The notes: a model not told the origin generated them from the sequence alone. A stretch of 7,524 bases of DNA from Methylomonas sp. (GCA_028688235.1 JAQTYP010000158.1:1-7524); one strand, 5' to 3'; shown: positions 1 to 6,763, counted from the first letter of the stretch. Numbers and translations: made by a program.

Positions 1-94
1 CCACCCGATCCCATCCCGAACTCGGAAGTGAAACCGCTTTGCGCCGATGATAGTGTGGCAGTTTGCCATGTGAAAGTAGGTCATCGCCAAGCTC
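1..94 (+). rRNA. rrf: 5S ribosomal RNA, 3' part (5' end outside window)
   Basis: This is the 3' portion of a 5S rRNA gene, a structural RNA of the large ribosomal subunit. The opening bases contain the conserved 5S loop region CCCGATCCCATCCCGAACTC, followed by the GAAGTGAAAC segment and the GATGATAGTGTGG / GTGAAAGTAGGTCATCGCCAAG tail usual in gammaproteobacterial 5S genes. The exact 3' end is estimated from the helix I strand (GCCAAGC) and could be a few bases off. An intrinsic terminator follows about ten bases later, so this is the end of an rRNA operon. The 5' part lies outside the window. Confidence 0.95.
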
Positions 95-102
95 TTATTT
101 AT

Positions 103-134
103 AAAAAGCCCATCTTAGGATGGGCTTTTTTTTT
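103..134 (+). terminator. Intrinsic terminator of the rRNA operon
   Basis: Bases 103-114 (AAAAAGCCCATC) pair perfectly with 119-130 (GATGGGCTTTTT) around a TTAG loop, giving a 12-bp stem. A run of nine T starts within the 3' arm (126-134). This is a canonical Rho-independent terminator just past the 5S gene. The A-run on the 5' side would let it act on the minus strand too, but no minus-strand gene ends here. Confidence 0.93.
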
Positions 135-160
135 GTATTAAATTTTCGAACCGTTAGTCT

Positions 161-883
161 ATGAAAAATCTTGTTAACAAAAGTACAGTAACTAACGCAA
201 TTGCATTGCTTGTTATCGTAATCGGGTATGTTTGCCCTTTTTATTCCGAGATGACAAAAGCCATTGGTTTTTTTGCGTTTTCCGGAGCCATTACCAATTG
301 GCTGGCGATTCATATGTTGTTCGAAAAAGTGCCGCTATTGTATGGATCGGGCATTATTCCGGCGCGATTCGAAGAATTTAAGGTGTCGATTAAGAACTTG
401 ATGATGGAGCAGTTCTTTACCGCTCAACACATTGAGCAATTCATTGAAAACGAGGAAAAGCAAGGCGGAAAAGTGCTAAACCTAAGTCCGTTGTTGAACG
501 CGGTCGATTACGACAAGGTTTATGATGGCTTGGTATCATCAATCATGAATTCATCGTTCGGTGGCATGTTGATGATGATGGGAGGCGAAGAGGCTTTGCT
601 TCCGTTAAAACAGCCCTTTATCGAGAAAATGCAGCATACTTTAACGGACATGGTGGAATCCGAGCGCTTTAAACACGCGCTACAACAAGGCCTTAATGCG
701 CATAAGATCAGTGAGGATTTGACCGGTAAAATCGAATTCGTGATCGATAAACGTCTGAGTGAATTGACGCCGCAAATGGTTAAGGAAATCGTGCAAAGCA
801 TCATCAAAATCCATTTGGGTTGGTTGGTAGTCTGGGGTGGGGTGTTCGGTGGTTTGCTAGGTGCTTTGTTCGGGCTTGCTTGA
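161..883 (+). CDS. DUF445 family membrane protein
   Basis: A 240-residue protein of the DUF445 family, whose biochemical role is not established. The family signature is seen at about residues 41-55 (GAITNWLAIHMLFEK), followed by the P-L-L-Y-G-S-G-I-I-P stretch at 58-67. Hydrophobic segments at about 11-27 and 34-54 and a glycine-rich segment at 218-239 predict an inner-membrane protein with a soluble helical middle part (about 70-215). The glycines at 226, 227, 230, 231, 234 and 238 resemble a helix-packing motif. The ATG lies only 26 bases after the T-tract of the rRNA terminator and has no recognisable Shine-Dalgarno, so how it is expressed is unclear. The hydrolase gene follows after 8 bases and is probably cotranscribed. 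Confidence 0.85.
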   Translation: MKNLVNKSTVTNAIALLVIVIGYVCPFYSEMTKAIGFFAFSGAITNWLAIHMLFEKVPLLYGSGIIPARFEEFKVSIKNLMMEQFFTAQHIEQFIENEEKQGGKVLNLSPLLNAVDYDKVYDGLVSSIMNSSFGGMLMMMGGEEALLPLKQPFIEKMQHTLTDMVESERFKHALQQGLNAHKISEDLTGKIEFVIDKRLSELTPQMVKEIVQSIIKIHLGWLVVWGGVFGGLLGALFGLA

Positions 884-885
884 GG
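882..885 (+). promoter_or_regulatory. Shine-Dalgarno GAGG overlapping the DUF445 stop codon
   Basis: GAGG at 882-885 overlaps the TGA stop of the DUF445 gene (881-883). It lies 6 bases before the ATG at 892 and 9 before the ATG at 895. This placement supports starting the hydrolase at 892 (or 895) rather than at upstream in-frame codons inside DUF445. It also suggests translational coupling of the two genes. Confidence 0.7.
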
Positions 886-891
886 CTAACA

Positions 892-1668
892 ATGATGGCT
901 GTTGAGCTGGTTTTCGAAAGTTATGGCGAGGAATGTGCCAAGCCATTAATTATTTTGCACGGCTTTTTGGCTTCGTCCAGAAATTGGCGCACAGTGGCCA
1001 AACGCTTGGCGGAGAAGCAGCAGGTATATGTGCTGGATATGCGGAATCACGGCGCCTCACCGCATCATGAAGTTATGGATTACCCTGTAATGGCTGATGA
1101 TGTCATCCGGTTTATGGATGGTTTAGGTTTGCATAAAGCGCATATACTCGGTCATAGCATGGGCGGTAAGGTTGCAATGTGCATTGCTTTGACTCGTCCA
1201 GAGCGTATTGAAAGTTTGATGGTCGCAGATATTGCGCCTGTGGCCTATACGCATAGCTTTGATGTAATGATACAAGCGCTCAAGCAATTACCATTGGATA
1301 AATTGAATAACCGCAAGCAGGCAGAACAGTTTTTGGCGGATGCGATTCCAGATATAGGGTTTCGACAATTCTTATTACAAAATCTGCAGCTTAAAGACAG
1401 TGCATATTATTGGCGCGTTAACCTCGATTTCATTCAACGAAACGCCAATCATATTGTTGGTTTTCCCGCAGTATTCAAGCAAGCTTTCAGGGAAAAAGCC
1501 TTGTTCATTGCAGGGCAACATTCAGCATATATCACACCTGAATCGGTAGCAGGGCTGTTTCCTGATGCTGAAATCGTCGAAATTCCAGGTGCCGGGCATT
1601 GGCTTTATGTGGAAGCACCTGATGCCTTTTGCCAAATTGTAAGCGATTGGATGACCTGTGCGTCCTAG
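892..1668 (+). CDS. Alpha/beta-hydrolase, YbfF-like esterase
   Basis: A 258-residue cytoplasmic alpha/beta-hydrolase, close to the usual length of YbfF-type acyl esterases. The fold landmarks are in order: the oxyanion-hole motif HGFLASS at 23-29, the DMRNHGAS turn at 49-56, the nucleophile elbow GHSMGGK with Ser89, Asp113 in VADIAP, and the catalytic His236 in GAGHWLYVE. Ser89 and Asp113 coincide with the positions I recall for the E. coli YbfF triad. The ester or thioester substrate cannot be read from the sequence. The start at 892 is chosen from the GAGG that overlaps the upstream stop; ATG 895 is the alternative. No terminator with a T-tract follows, only a weak hairpin at 1700-1728. A related hydrolase such as a haloperoxidase-like enzyme is possible but less likely. 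Confidence 0.88.
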   Translation: MMAVELVFESYGEECAKPLIILHGFLASSRNWRTVAKRLAEKQQVYVLDMRNHGASPHHEVMDYPVMADDVIRFMDGLGLHKAHILGHSMGGKVAMCIALTRPERIESLMVADIAPVAYTHSFDVMIQALKQLPLDKLNNRKQAEQFLADAIPDIGFRQFLLQNLQLKDSAYYWRVNLDFIQRNANHIVGFPAVFKQAFREKALFIAGQHSAYITPESVAGLFPDAEIVEIPGAGHWLYVEAPDAFCQIVSDWMTCAS

Positions 1669-1699
1669 TTTTTGCCCCGAGGTACACTAGCAATTGGTA

Positions 1700-1728
1700 A
1701 GCAAGGCTGTATTCTCCATTGCCTTGTT
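1700..1728 (+). repeat. Weak stem-loop after the hydrolase gene
   Basis: CAAGGC at 1702-1707 pairs with GCCTTG at 1721-1726 around a 13-base loop, extended by a G-T and an A-T pair to 1700/1728. No T-tract follows, so it is not a standard intrinsic terminator. It may protect the hydrolase mRNA 3' end, or act in the leader of the next ORF. Confidence 0.3.
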
Positions 1729-1748
1729 AACTCTGGTGTATCGGTCTG

Positions 1749-2009
1749 ATGTCTATGGTTATAGATTCACTAATCCCCAAAAAAACGGTTTCAAATAAGG
1801 GGGGGCTTACGTTGCTTGATTTTGTGAGTGAAAGCCATGATTACCTCGGTAGCGAATATCTTTCACTATCGGTTAATCGAGTCAACGGCCATGCTTACAT
1901 AAAGATTACCACTAACGATGTCCAACCGGTTACTTATGTCGCGATTATTCATAACATAGAGCATGTTGAATTAGACACCTTGCAATTTGAAATACAGTCG
2001 TCGTTGTAG
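1749..2009 (+). CDS. Hypothetical 86-residue protein, start uncertain
   Basis: I do not recognise this protein. It would be 86 residues, with no transmembrane segment, no cysteines and a beta-prone hydrophilic middle and end (residues 36-84, with Y-L-S-L-S-V and Y-I-K-I-T-T alternation). Three starts are possible: ATG 1749 and ATG 1755, neither with a visible Shine-Dalgarno, and TTG 1812 (65 residues), which has the purine run AAGGGGGGG (1797-1805) six bases upstream. The first 19 codons contain an A7 run (1779-1785) and a G7 run (1799-1805), both slippage-prone. If the TTG start is used, both runs lie in the leader. It sits between the hydrolase and pfp on the same strand with no obvious promoter. 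The coding call is moderate. Confidence 0.5.
   Translation: MSMVIDSLIPKKTVSNKGGLTLLDFVSESHDYLGSEYLSLSVNRVNGHAYIKITTNDVQPVTYVAIIHNIEHVELDTLQFEIQSSL
1797..1805 (+). promoter_or_regulatory. Possible internal Shine-Dalgarno (AAGGGGGGG)
   Basis: A purine run six bases ahead of an in-frame TTG at 1812. It is the only Shine-Dalgarno-like sequence near the start of the small ORF, so it argues for a shorter product. It is also a G7 homopolymer, so it could simply be a mutational hot spot. Confidence 0.3.
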
Positions 2010-2151
2010 TCAGAAAAATTCGCTGGCCTTATATCCTCACTAGATAAAAAGCCTGTGTTAAAATCGCAGGTTTACGCGATTTTGCGATGAATTTCGATTC
2101 CTAGGCGATATCGTGTAACGGTCGTCGATAGTTAGAAAATCGGCTGGCATT
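1995..2151 (+). repeat. Imperfect direct repeat, two copies about 35 bp each
   Basis: Copy A (1995-2030) covers the last codons and stop of the small ORF. Copy B (2119-2151) lies 36 bases before the pfp start. In the same order both contain GTCGTCG, TAGT, AGAAAA, TCG, CTGGC and TT, separated by small gaps and single mismatches; by hand about 28 positions match. The copies are about 124 bp apart. The origin and role are unknown. Confidence 0.4.
2060..2083 (+). repeat. Perfect 8-bp inverted repeat upstream of pfp
   Basis: AAAATCGC at 2060-2067 is the exact reverse complement of GCGATTTT at 2076-2083, with an 8-base centre. The arms end in T4 on the plus strand and, by symmetry, on the minus strand. 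It could therefore be a weak bidirectional terminator for the small ORF, or a protein-binding dyad in the pfp upstream region. A -10-like TAAAAT (2059-2064) overlaps the left arm but has no matching -35. Confidence 0.45.
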
Positions 2152-2186
2152 CATGGTTTTTTCTTAACTTAAATCTTTATACGCTC

Positions 2187-3416
2187 ATGAATAAACCCAA
2201 AAAAGTTGCAATCCTGACTGCGGGCGGTTTGGCGCCTTGCTTGAATTCCGCAATCGGCAGTCTGATCGAACGATATACCGAAATCGATCCTAGCATCGAA
2301 ATTATTTGCTATCGCGGCGGTTATAAAGGCCTATTGTTGGGCGATGCATATTCGGTTACCCCGGAAGTGCGGCAAAAAGCCAGTTTGCTGCAACGTTTTG
2401 GTGGTTCTGTGATTGGTAACAGCAGGGTCAAACTGACCAACGTAAAAGATTGCGTTAAACGCGGATTGGTTAAAGAGGGTGAAGATCCGCAAAAAGTGGC
2501 GGCCGATCAGTTGGTCAAAGATGGGGTCGATATTCTGCATACTATAGGTGGTGACGATACCAACACCGCGGCGGCCGACTTGGCCGCCTTCCTGGCCAAA
2601 AACGATTACGGCCTAACCGTAATCGGCTTGCCGAAAACCGTCGATAACGACGTATTTCCGATCAAACAATCTTTGGGCGCATGGACCGCCGCTGAGCAGG
2701 GCGCGCGTTATTTCATGAACGTGGTGGCCGAGAATAACGCCAACCCGCGTATGCTCATCGTTCACGAAGTCATGGGCCGTAACTGCGGATGGTTGACTGC
2801 CGCAACTGCGCAAGAATACCGCAAATTGCTGGATAAAGCCGAATGGCTTCCCGAATTGGGATTGAGCCGCGAGTCTTACGAAGTCCATGCGGTATTCGTG
2901 CCGGAAATGGCGATCGATCTGGAAGCTGAAGCCAAGCGTCTGCGCGAAGTGATGGATAAAGTCGACTGCGTGAATATCTTTGTATCCGAAGGTGCTGGCG
3001 TAGAGGCTATCGTCGCCGAAATGCAAGCCAAAGGTCAGGAAGTGCCGCGTGATGCGTTCGGGCACATCAAACTGGATGCAGTCAATCCAGGCAAATGGTT
3101 CGGCGAACAATTCTCGCAAATGGTCGGTGCCGAGAAAACCTTGGTGCAAAAATCAGGTTATTTCGCTCGCGCCTCTGCGTCCAATGTAGACGACATGCGA
3201 TTGATCAAGTCTTGCGCCGACTTGGCGGTGGAATGCGCTTTGCGCCGCGAATCGGGCTTGATCGGTCATGACGAAGATAACGGCAACGTGTTGCGCGCGA
3301 TCGAGTTTCCACGCATCAAAGGCGGAAAACCGTTCAACATCGATACCGATTGGTTCAACAAAATGTTGAACGAAATCGGTCAGCCTAAAGGTGGAAAGGT
3401 CGAAGTTAGTCATTAA
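2187..3416 (+). CDS. pfp: Pyrophosphate-dependent 6-phosphofructokinase
   Basis: A 409-residue cytoplasmic enzyme catalysing the reversible reaction fructose 6-phosphate + PPi = fructose 1,6-bisphosphate + Pi. The PFK fold opens with the phosphate loop TAGGLAPCLN (11-20). The PPi signature is clear: GGDD at 121-124 (ATP-PFKs have GGDG) and PKTVDND at 149-155, where Lys150 replaces the Gly of ATP enzymes. Asp153 is the expected catalytic base. MGRNCGWL at 196-203 is the substrate-binding motif. The length matches short homodimeric PPi-PFKs. Methanotrophs with the RuMP cycle use such an enzyme, so it probably links formaldehyde fixation to glycolysis and gluconeogenesis. It appears monocistronic, with 177 bp of non-coding DNA before it and a strong terminator after it. 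There is no visible Shine-Dalgarno ahead of the ATG; the start is set by the conserved N-terminus. Confidence 0.96.
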   Translation: MNKPKKVAILTAGGLAPCLNSAIGSLIERYTEIDPSIEIICYRGGYKGLLLGDAYSVTPEVRQKASLLQRFGGSVIGNSRVKLTNVKDCVKRGLVKEGEDPQKVAADQLVKDGVDILHTIGGDDTNTAAADLAAFLAKNDYGLTVIGLPKTVDNDVFPIKQSLGAWTAAEQGARYFMNVVAENNANPRMLIVHEVMGRNCGWLTAATAQEYRKLLDKAEWLPELGLSRESYEVHAVFVPEMAIDLEAEAKRLREVMDKVDCVNIFVSEGAGVEAIVAEMQAKGQEVPRDAFGHIKLDAVNPGKWFGEQFSQMVGAEKTLVQKSGYFARASASNVDDMRLIKSCADLAVECALRRESGLIGHDEDNGNVLRAIEFPRIKGGKPFNIDTDWFNKMLNEIGQPKGGKVEVSH

Positions 3417-3426
3417 GGCCGTATTT

Positions 3427-3452
3427 AAGGGCGGATTTATCCGCCCTTTTTA
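3427..3452 (+). terminator. Intrinsic terminator after pfp
   Basis: AAGGGCGGA at 3427-3435 pairs with TCCGCCCTT at 3440-3448 around a TTTA loop, followed by a T-rich tail (3447-3451). It starts 10 bases after the pfp stop. It lies between convergent genes, and its A-containing 5' arm could also help stop minus-strand transcription from the DUF1348 gene, which ends at 3487. Confidence 0.9.
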
Positions 3453-3486
3453 TTATGATTGGATGATTTAAACCGCTACCGGATTT

Positions 3487-3953
3487 TTACAATCCAAGTT
3501 CGCCCAAGTCTGGATGGTCATCGGGGCGCCGGCCTAATGGCCAATGAAATAGTCTATTCTGTTCCAGAGTCGGTAAATCGTTGATGCTGGCGAAGCGTCG
3601 TTGCATCAATCCGTATTTGTTGAATTCCCAATTTTCGTTGCCGTAGCTGCGATACCAATTGCCTGCATCGTCGCGCCATTCATAGGCAAAGCGGACGGCG
3701 ATGCGATTGCCGGTGGTTGCCCATATTCCTTGATCAAACGATAGTCCAATTCTCTGGCACATTTGCGCTGTAAAAAGGCCCGCACCTGTTCACGGCCTTG
3801 CGGGAATTTTGCCCGGTTACGCCAGACGGTGTCTTCTGTATAGACCTGCGCTACCCGGTCTGGGTCTCGACTGTTCCAGGCATCTTCTGCCATGAGTACT
3901 TTTTGCGAGGCGGATTCCAGGGTGAAGGGTGGCAGAGGTGGTTTAGTATCCAT
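3487..3953 (-). pseudogene. DUF1348 / SnoaL-like (NTF2 fold) gene with one frameshift
   Basis: A gene for a nuclear transport factor 2-like protein of the DUF1348 family, whose function is unknown. The first part (3953 to about 3726) encodes residues 1-76, including the family stretches PPLPPFTLE, AEDAWNSRDPDRVA, WRNRAKF and RELDYRLIKE. The rest is in another frame (3726 to 3487) and begins IWATTGNRIAVRFAYEW, then YGNENWEF, MQRRFASINDLP and FHWPLGRRPDDHP. Adding one base between 3725 and 3726 restores a continuous 155-residue protein of normal family length. As it stands, translation leaves frame after Lys75-Glu76 and ends at 3606 with an unrelated tail. No other lesion is visible, so the break is either recent or a base-calling error. 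GGAG (3960-3963 on the plus strand, read on minus) lies 6 bases before the ATG, and a TATAAT lies further upstream. Confidence 0.88.
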
Positions 3954-3992
3954 GGCTGGCTCCGAATTAAGAAATAGATTTGTATTCAGATG

Positions 3993-3998
3993 ATTATA
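3993..3998 (-). promoter_or_regulatory. Candidate -10 box for the DUF1348 gene
   Basis: On the minus strand this is a perfect TATAAT, 39 bases before the start codon, which would give a leader of about 33 bases containing the GGAG Shine-Dalgarno. No good -35 is present at 16-18 bp (CAATTC at 17 bp is poor). It may therefore need an activator, or may be a chance match. It lies in the 115-bp gap after the ATPase stop. Confidence 0.35.
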
Positions 3999-4068
3999 GG
4001 GTCGGTCGACACACTGAATTGGCGTTGCACAGTTTGGTACTTATTTTGGCAACAGTGTGGACAGTCGT

Positions 4069-6753
4069 TTATTTCCCGAAGCAACGCCATAGCAATTTTT
4101 CCAAACCCACCACAGCATAAACCACCAGTCCGACACCTATGATCAACACCCATTCTTCGGATTCGATTGTGGCGCTGCCGAACAGGGCTTGCATTGGCGG
4201 CCAGTAGGTAAACATGAGTTGCAGCAAAGTCATGCTGACAACGCCGAAGATAACCCAGGGGTTGGAAAATACGCCGACATGGAACATCGAGTAATGTAAC
4301 GAGCGGCAATTGAACAGATAAAATAGTTCGCAGAACACGAACACATTGACGGCAATCGTGCGCGCCACGGCTAATGATTTGCCCTGGCTCAAGGCATATT
4401 CGAATAAGCCGAAGGCGCCGGTTAGCAATAACACGCCCACCAGACAAACCCTGAATGCCAAGTGTTTGGTCAGGATTGGTTGCTTGGGGGCTCTGGGCGG
4501 CTTATTCATCAGGCCGGGTTCCTTGGCTTCGAACGACAACATCAGGCCAAGCAATACCGCGGTAGTCATGTTGATCCATAAAATTTGCAGCGGGGTTATG
4601 GGCAGAGCAACATTGGCGAATACGGCCGCGGTAATCACCAGGCCTTCGCCGAGATTGGTCGGCAAGGTCCAGGCGATGAATTTGACTAGATTGTCGAATA
4701 CCCCGCGGCCTTCTTCGACGGCGGCCTCTATCGTGGCGAAATCGTCGTCGGTCAATATCATCGCAGCGGCTTCCTTGGCGACTTCGGTGCCACCCAAGCC
4801 CATGGCTACACCGATATTGGCCTGGCGTAAGGCGGGGGCGTCGTTGACGCCGTCGCCGGTCATTGCCACGACATGACCCTTGCTTTGCAGCGCTTCCACC
4901 AGTTTTAATTTCTGTTCCGGGGCGATGCGAGCATAAATCGAACATCGTTGAACCAGGTCGGGATAATCGCTCTCGGCGGTTTTTTGCAAATCAGCGCCGC
5001 TGACGACGTGTTCGGTTTGCCGCATGCCCAATTGCCGGGCGATGGCCAGAGCAGTGATGGGATGATCGCCGGTGATCATCTTGACTTCGATGCCGGCCCG
5101 ATAGCAAGCAGCAATCGCGGTGATCGCTTCCGGTCTGGGTGGGTCGATCATGGCTTGCAGTCCCAGGAAGGTCAAGCCTTCGCAGACTTCGTCGTGGCTG
5201 ACTTCGGTGTCCTTATGGTCGCAGCGGGCGAATGCCAATACTCTAAGACCGCTGGCGGCCATAGCTTCGACCCGTTGCAGCAAAGCGGCCTTGTCGAGCG
5301 GTATCGTTTGCAACTGGTTGTCGAAAGCGGAGTTGCATCGCGGCAGCAGACTTTCCACCGAACCTTTCAGATAAATGTGCCGATTATCTTCAGGTGGATT
5401 GTCGTGCAAAGTCGCCATGAACTGATACTGTGACTCGAACGGAATAGCATCCAGCCTGGGATGGTCGGCGCTGACGCTGGCGTGATGCAGGCCCGCTTTG
5501 TGGGCGACGACCAGTAATGCGCCTTCGGTTGGGTCTCCCTCGATGCGCCATTTGTCGGTTTCTTTCAATAATCGGGCATCATTGCACAGTAGGCCTGCTT
5601 TTAGGCATTCCAGTAATGCGGGCTGAGTGTCGGCAGTGATGGTTTGGCTGTCTAGCCTGAATTCGCCTTCCGGCGTGTAACCGCTGCCGGAGACTTCGAA
5701 ATACCGATCGCCGGTATAGATCGCCTGTACGGTCATCTGGTTTTTGGTCAACGTACCGGTTTTGTCGGAGCATATCACCGTGGTGCTGCCCAGAGTCTCC
5801 ACGGCGGGCAATTTGCGGATGATGGCATTGCGCTTGGCCATACGCGATACGCCTATCGCCAGTGTGATGGTGATCGCTGCCGGCAGGCCCTCGGGTATCG
5901 CGCCTACCGCCAGCGCCACCGATGCCATGAACATGTCCAGCATGGATTGGCCGCGCCATACGCCGACGACGAAAGTCAGCACCGCGCAGTCGACAATGGC
6001 CCATAGCAAGAGCAGACTGAACTGACTGATTTTCTGGGTCAGCGGCGTTTCAAGGTCGGTGGCGCTGGCTATCATGCGGTTGATCAAGCCGATTTCGGTA
6101 CGGTCGCCGGTTTCGACGATCAAACCCAGGCCGCTACCATAGGTTACCAACGTCGATGAGTAGGCCATGTTGCTACGGTCGGCCAATAGCGTGGCGGTGT
6201 CCAGTATGCCTGTTTGTTTTGCCGCCGGCATGGATTCGCCAGTCAGTGCCGATTCGTCGATCTGTAATTCGCGTGACTGCAGCAGACGTAAATCGGCAGG
6301 TACTTTGTCTCCGGATTGCAGTAACACCAAGTCGCCCGGCACGAGTTCGCTGGCTGGAATTAGCCGGCGTCGGCCTTCGCGCAGCACAGTGGCACTGACA
6401 TTCAGGGCCTGGGCCAATGCATTGATGGCCTTGAGCGCATTGGCTTCCTGGATGAAGCCTATGACGGCATTAGCCAGTACGACGCCGGAGATGACGTTGC
6501 TGTCGACCCACTCTCCGAGAAATGCGGTGATGATCGCCGATAACAGCAAGATGTAAACCAAAGGCTGATGAAACTGCGATAAAAACAGTTTAAACGGACT
6601 CTTGCCTTTGGGAGGGGTCAATTGATTGGGGCCGTAGCCGGAAAGGCGTTTTTTCGCTTCGACTTCGGCCAAGCCCTGCTGAATTTCGACGCCGAATTCC
6701 TTCAACAATGTATCGGGAGGCAGGCTGTGCCAGTTCGATTTTTGCGGGTTCAT
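4069..6753 (-). CDS. P2-type (SERCA/CtpF-like) cation-transporting ATPase
   Basis: An 894-residue inner-membrane P-type ATPase that couples ATP hydrolysis to cation transport. Domains in order: an N-terminal cation-ATPase domain (about 5-75), TM1-2 (62-102), an actuator domain with TGES at 171-174, and TM3-4 (246-300) with the cation-site motif PEGLP at 287-291. Next come the phosphorylation site Asp330 in SDKTGTLT, an N domain with LKGSVE near 462-467, DPPRP at 537-541, TGDHP at 561-565, the hinge TGDGVNDAP at 632-640, and a C-terminal TM5-10 block (690-885). The TM5 residues N700 and E703 match SERCA N768 and E771, but the TM6 motif WINMTTAV has Ala732 where SERCA has Asp800. The ion is therefore uncertain: Ca2+, Mn2+ or a monovalent cation are all possible. 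The ATG at 6753 is preferred over the GTG at 6756 because of Shine-Dalgarno spacing. It appears to be transcribed alone. Confidence 0.93.
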   Translation of the reverse strand: MNPQKSNWHSLPPDTLLKEFGVEIQQGLAEVEAKKRLSGYGPNQLTPPKGKSPFKLFLSQFHQPLVYILLLSAIITAFLGEWVDSNVISGVVLANAVIGFIQEANALKAINALAQALNVSATVLREGRRRLIPASELVPGDLVLLQSGDKVPADLRLLQSRELQIDESALTGESMPAAKQTGILDTATLLADRSNMAYSSTLVTYGSGLGLIVETGDRTEIGLINRMIASATDLETPLTQKISQFSLLLLWAIVDCAVLTFVVGVWRGQSMLDMFMASVALAVGAIPEGLPAAITITLAIGVSRMAKRNAIIRKLPAVETLGSTTVICSDKTGTLTKNQMTVQAIYTGDRYFEVSGSGYTPEGEFRLDSQTITADTQPALLECLKAGLLCNDARLLKETDKWRIEGDPTEGALLVVAHKAGLHHASVSADHPRLDAIPFESQYQFMATLHDNPPEDNRHIYLKGSVESLLPRCNSAFDNQLQTIPLDKAALLQRVEAMAASGLRVLAFARCDHKDTEVSHDEVCEGLTFLGLQAMIDPPRPEAITAIAACYRAGIEVKMITGDHPITALAIARQLGMRQTEHVVSGADLQKTAESDYPDLVQRCSIYARIAPEQKLKLVEALQSKGHVVAMTGDGVNDAPALRQANIGVAMGLGGTEVAKEAAAMILTDDDFATIEAAVEEGRGVFDNLVKFIAWTLPTNLGEGLVITAAVFANVALPITPLQILWINMTTAVLLGLMLSFEAKEPGLMNKPPRAPKQPILTKHLAFRVCLVGVLLLTGAFGLFEYALSQGKSLAVARTIAVNVFVFCELFYLFNCRSLHYSMFHVGVFSNPWVIFGVVSMTLLQLMFTYWPPMQALFGSATIESEEWVLIIGVGLVVYAVVGLEKLLWRCFGK

Positions 6754-6759
6754 CACGGA

Positions 6760-6763
6760 CTCC
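6760..6763 (-). promoter_or_regulatory. Shine-Dalgarno that decides the ATPase start
   Basis: On the minus strand this reads GGAG. It is 6 bases from the ATG whose first base is 6753 but only 3 from the adjacent GTG at 6756, so the ATG is the more likely initiator. The DUF1348 gene downstream has the same GGAG with the same 6-base spacing. Confidence 0.7.

Noticed and set aside
820..891. Upstream in-frame extension of the hydrolase into DUF445
   Set aside because: The extra residues are unlike any hydrolase N-terminus, and the GAGG at 882-885 supports initiation at 892 or 895.
2331..3413. Minus-strand open frames opposite pfp, the longest 178 codons
   Set aside because: pfp is conserved over its whole length and explains the region; these frames have no start signals and no family resemblance.
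3986..4447. 153-codon minus-strand frame overlapping the ATPase 3' end
   Set aside because: It overlaps the ATPase C-terminal membrane segments out of frame and is cysteine/arginine rich; it looks like a shadow that happens to extend into the intergenic gap.
4346..4876. 176-codon plus-strand open frame opposite the ATPase
   Set aside because: It is antisense to the conserved hinge and TM5-6 region of the ATPase, has low-complexity A/S/T/P-rich composition typical of a shadow frame, and has no Shine-Dalgarno.
4502..6004. Arg/Gly/His-rich minus-strand frames inside the ATPase (4502-4945 and 5579-6004)
   Set aside because: They are out-of-frame readings of the ATPase on the same strand; their arginine-rich composition is an artefact of the frame.
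4948..6556. Further plus-strand open frames of 80-161 codons opposite the ATPase
   Set aside because: All lie within the strongly conserved minus-strand ATPase coding sequence, and none shows a recognisable domain or start signal.
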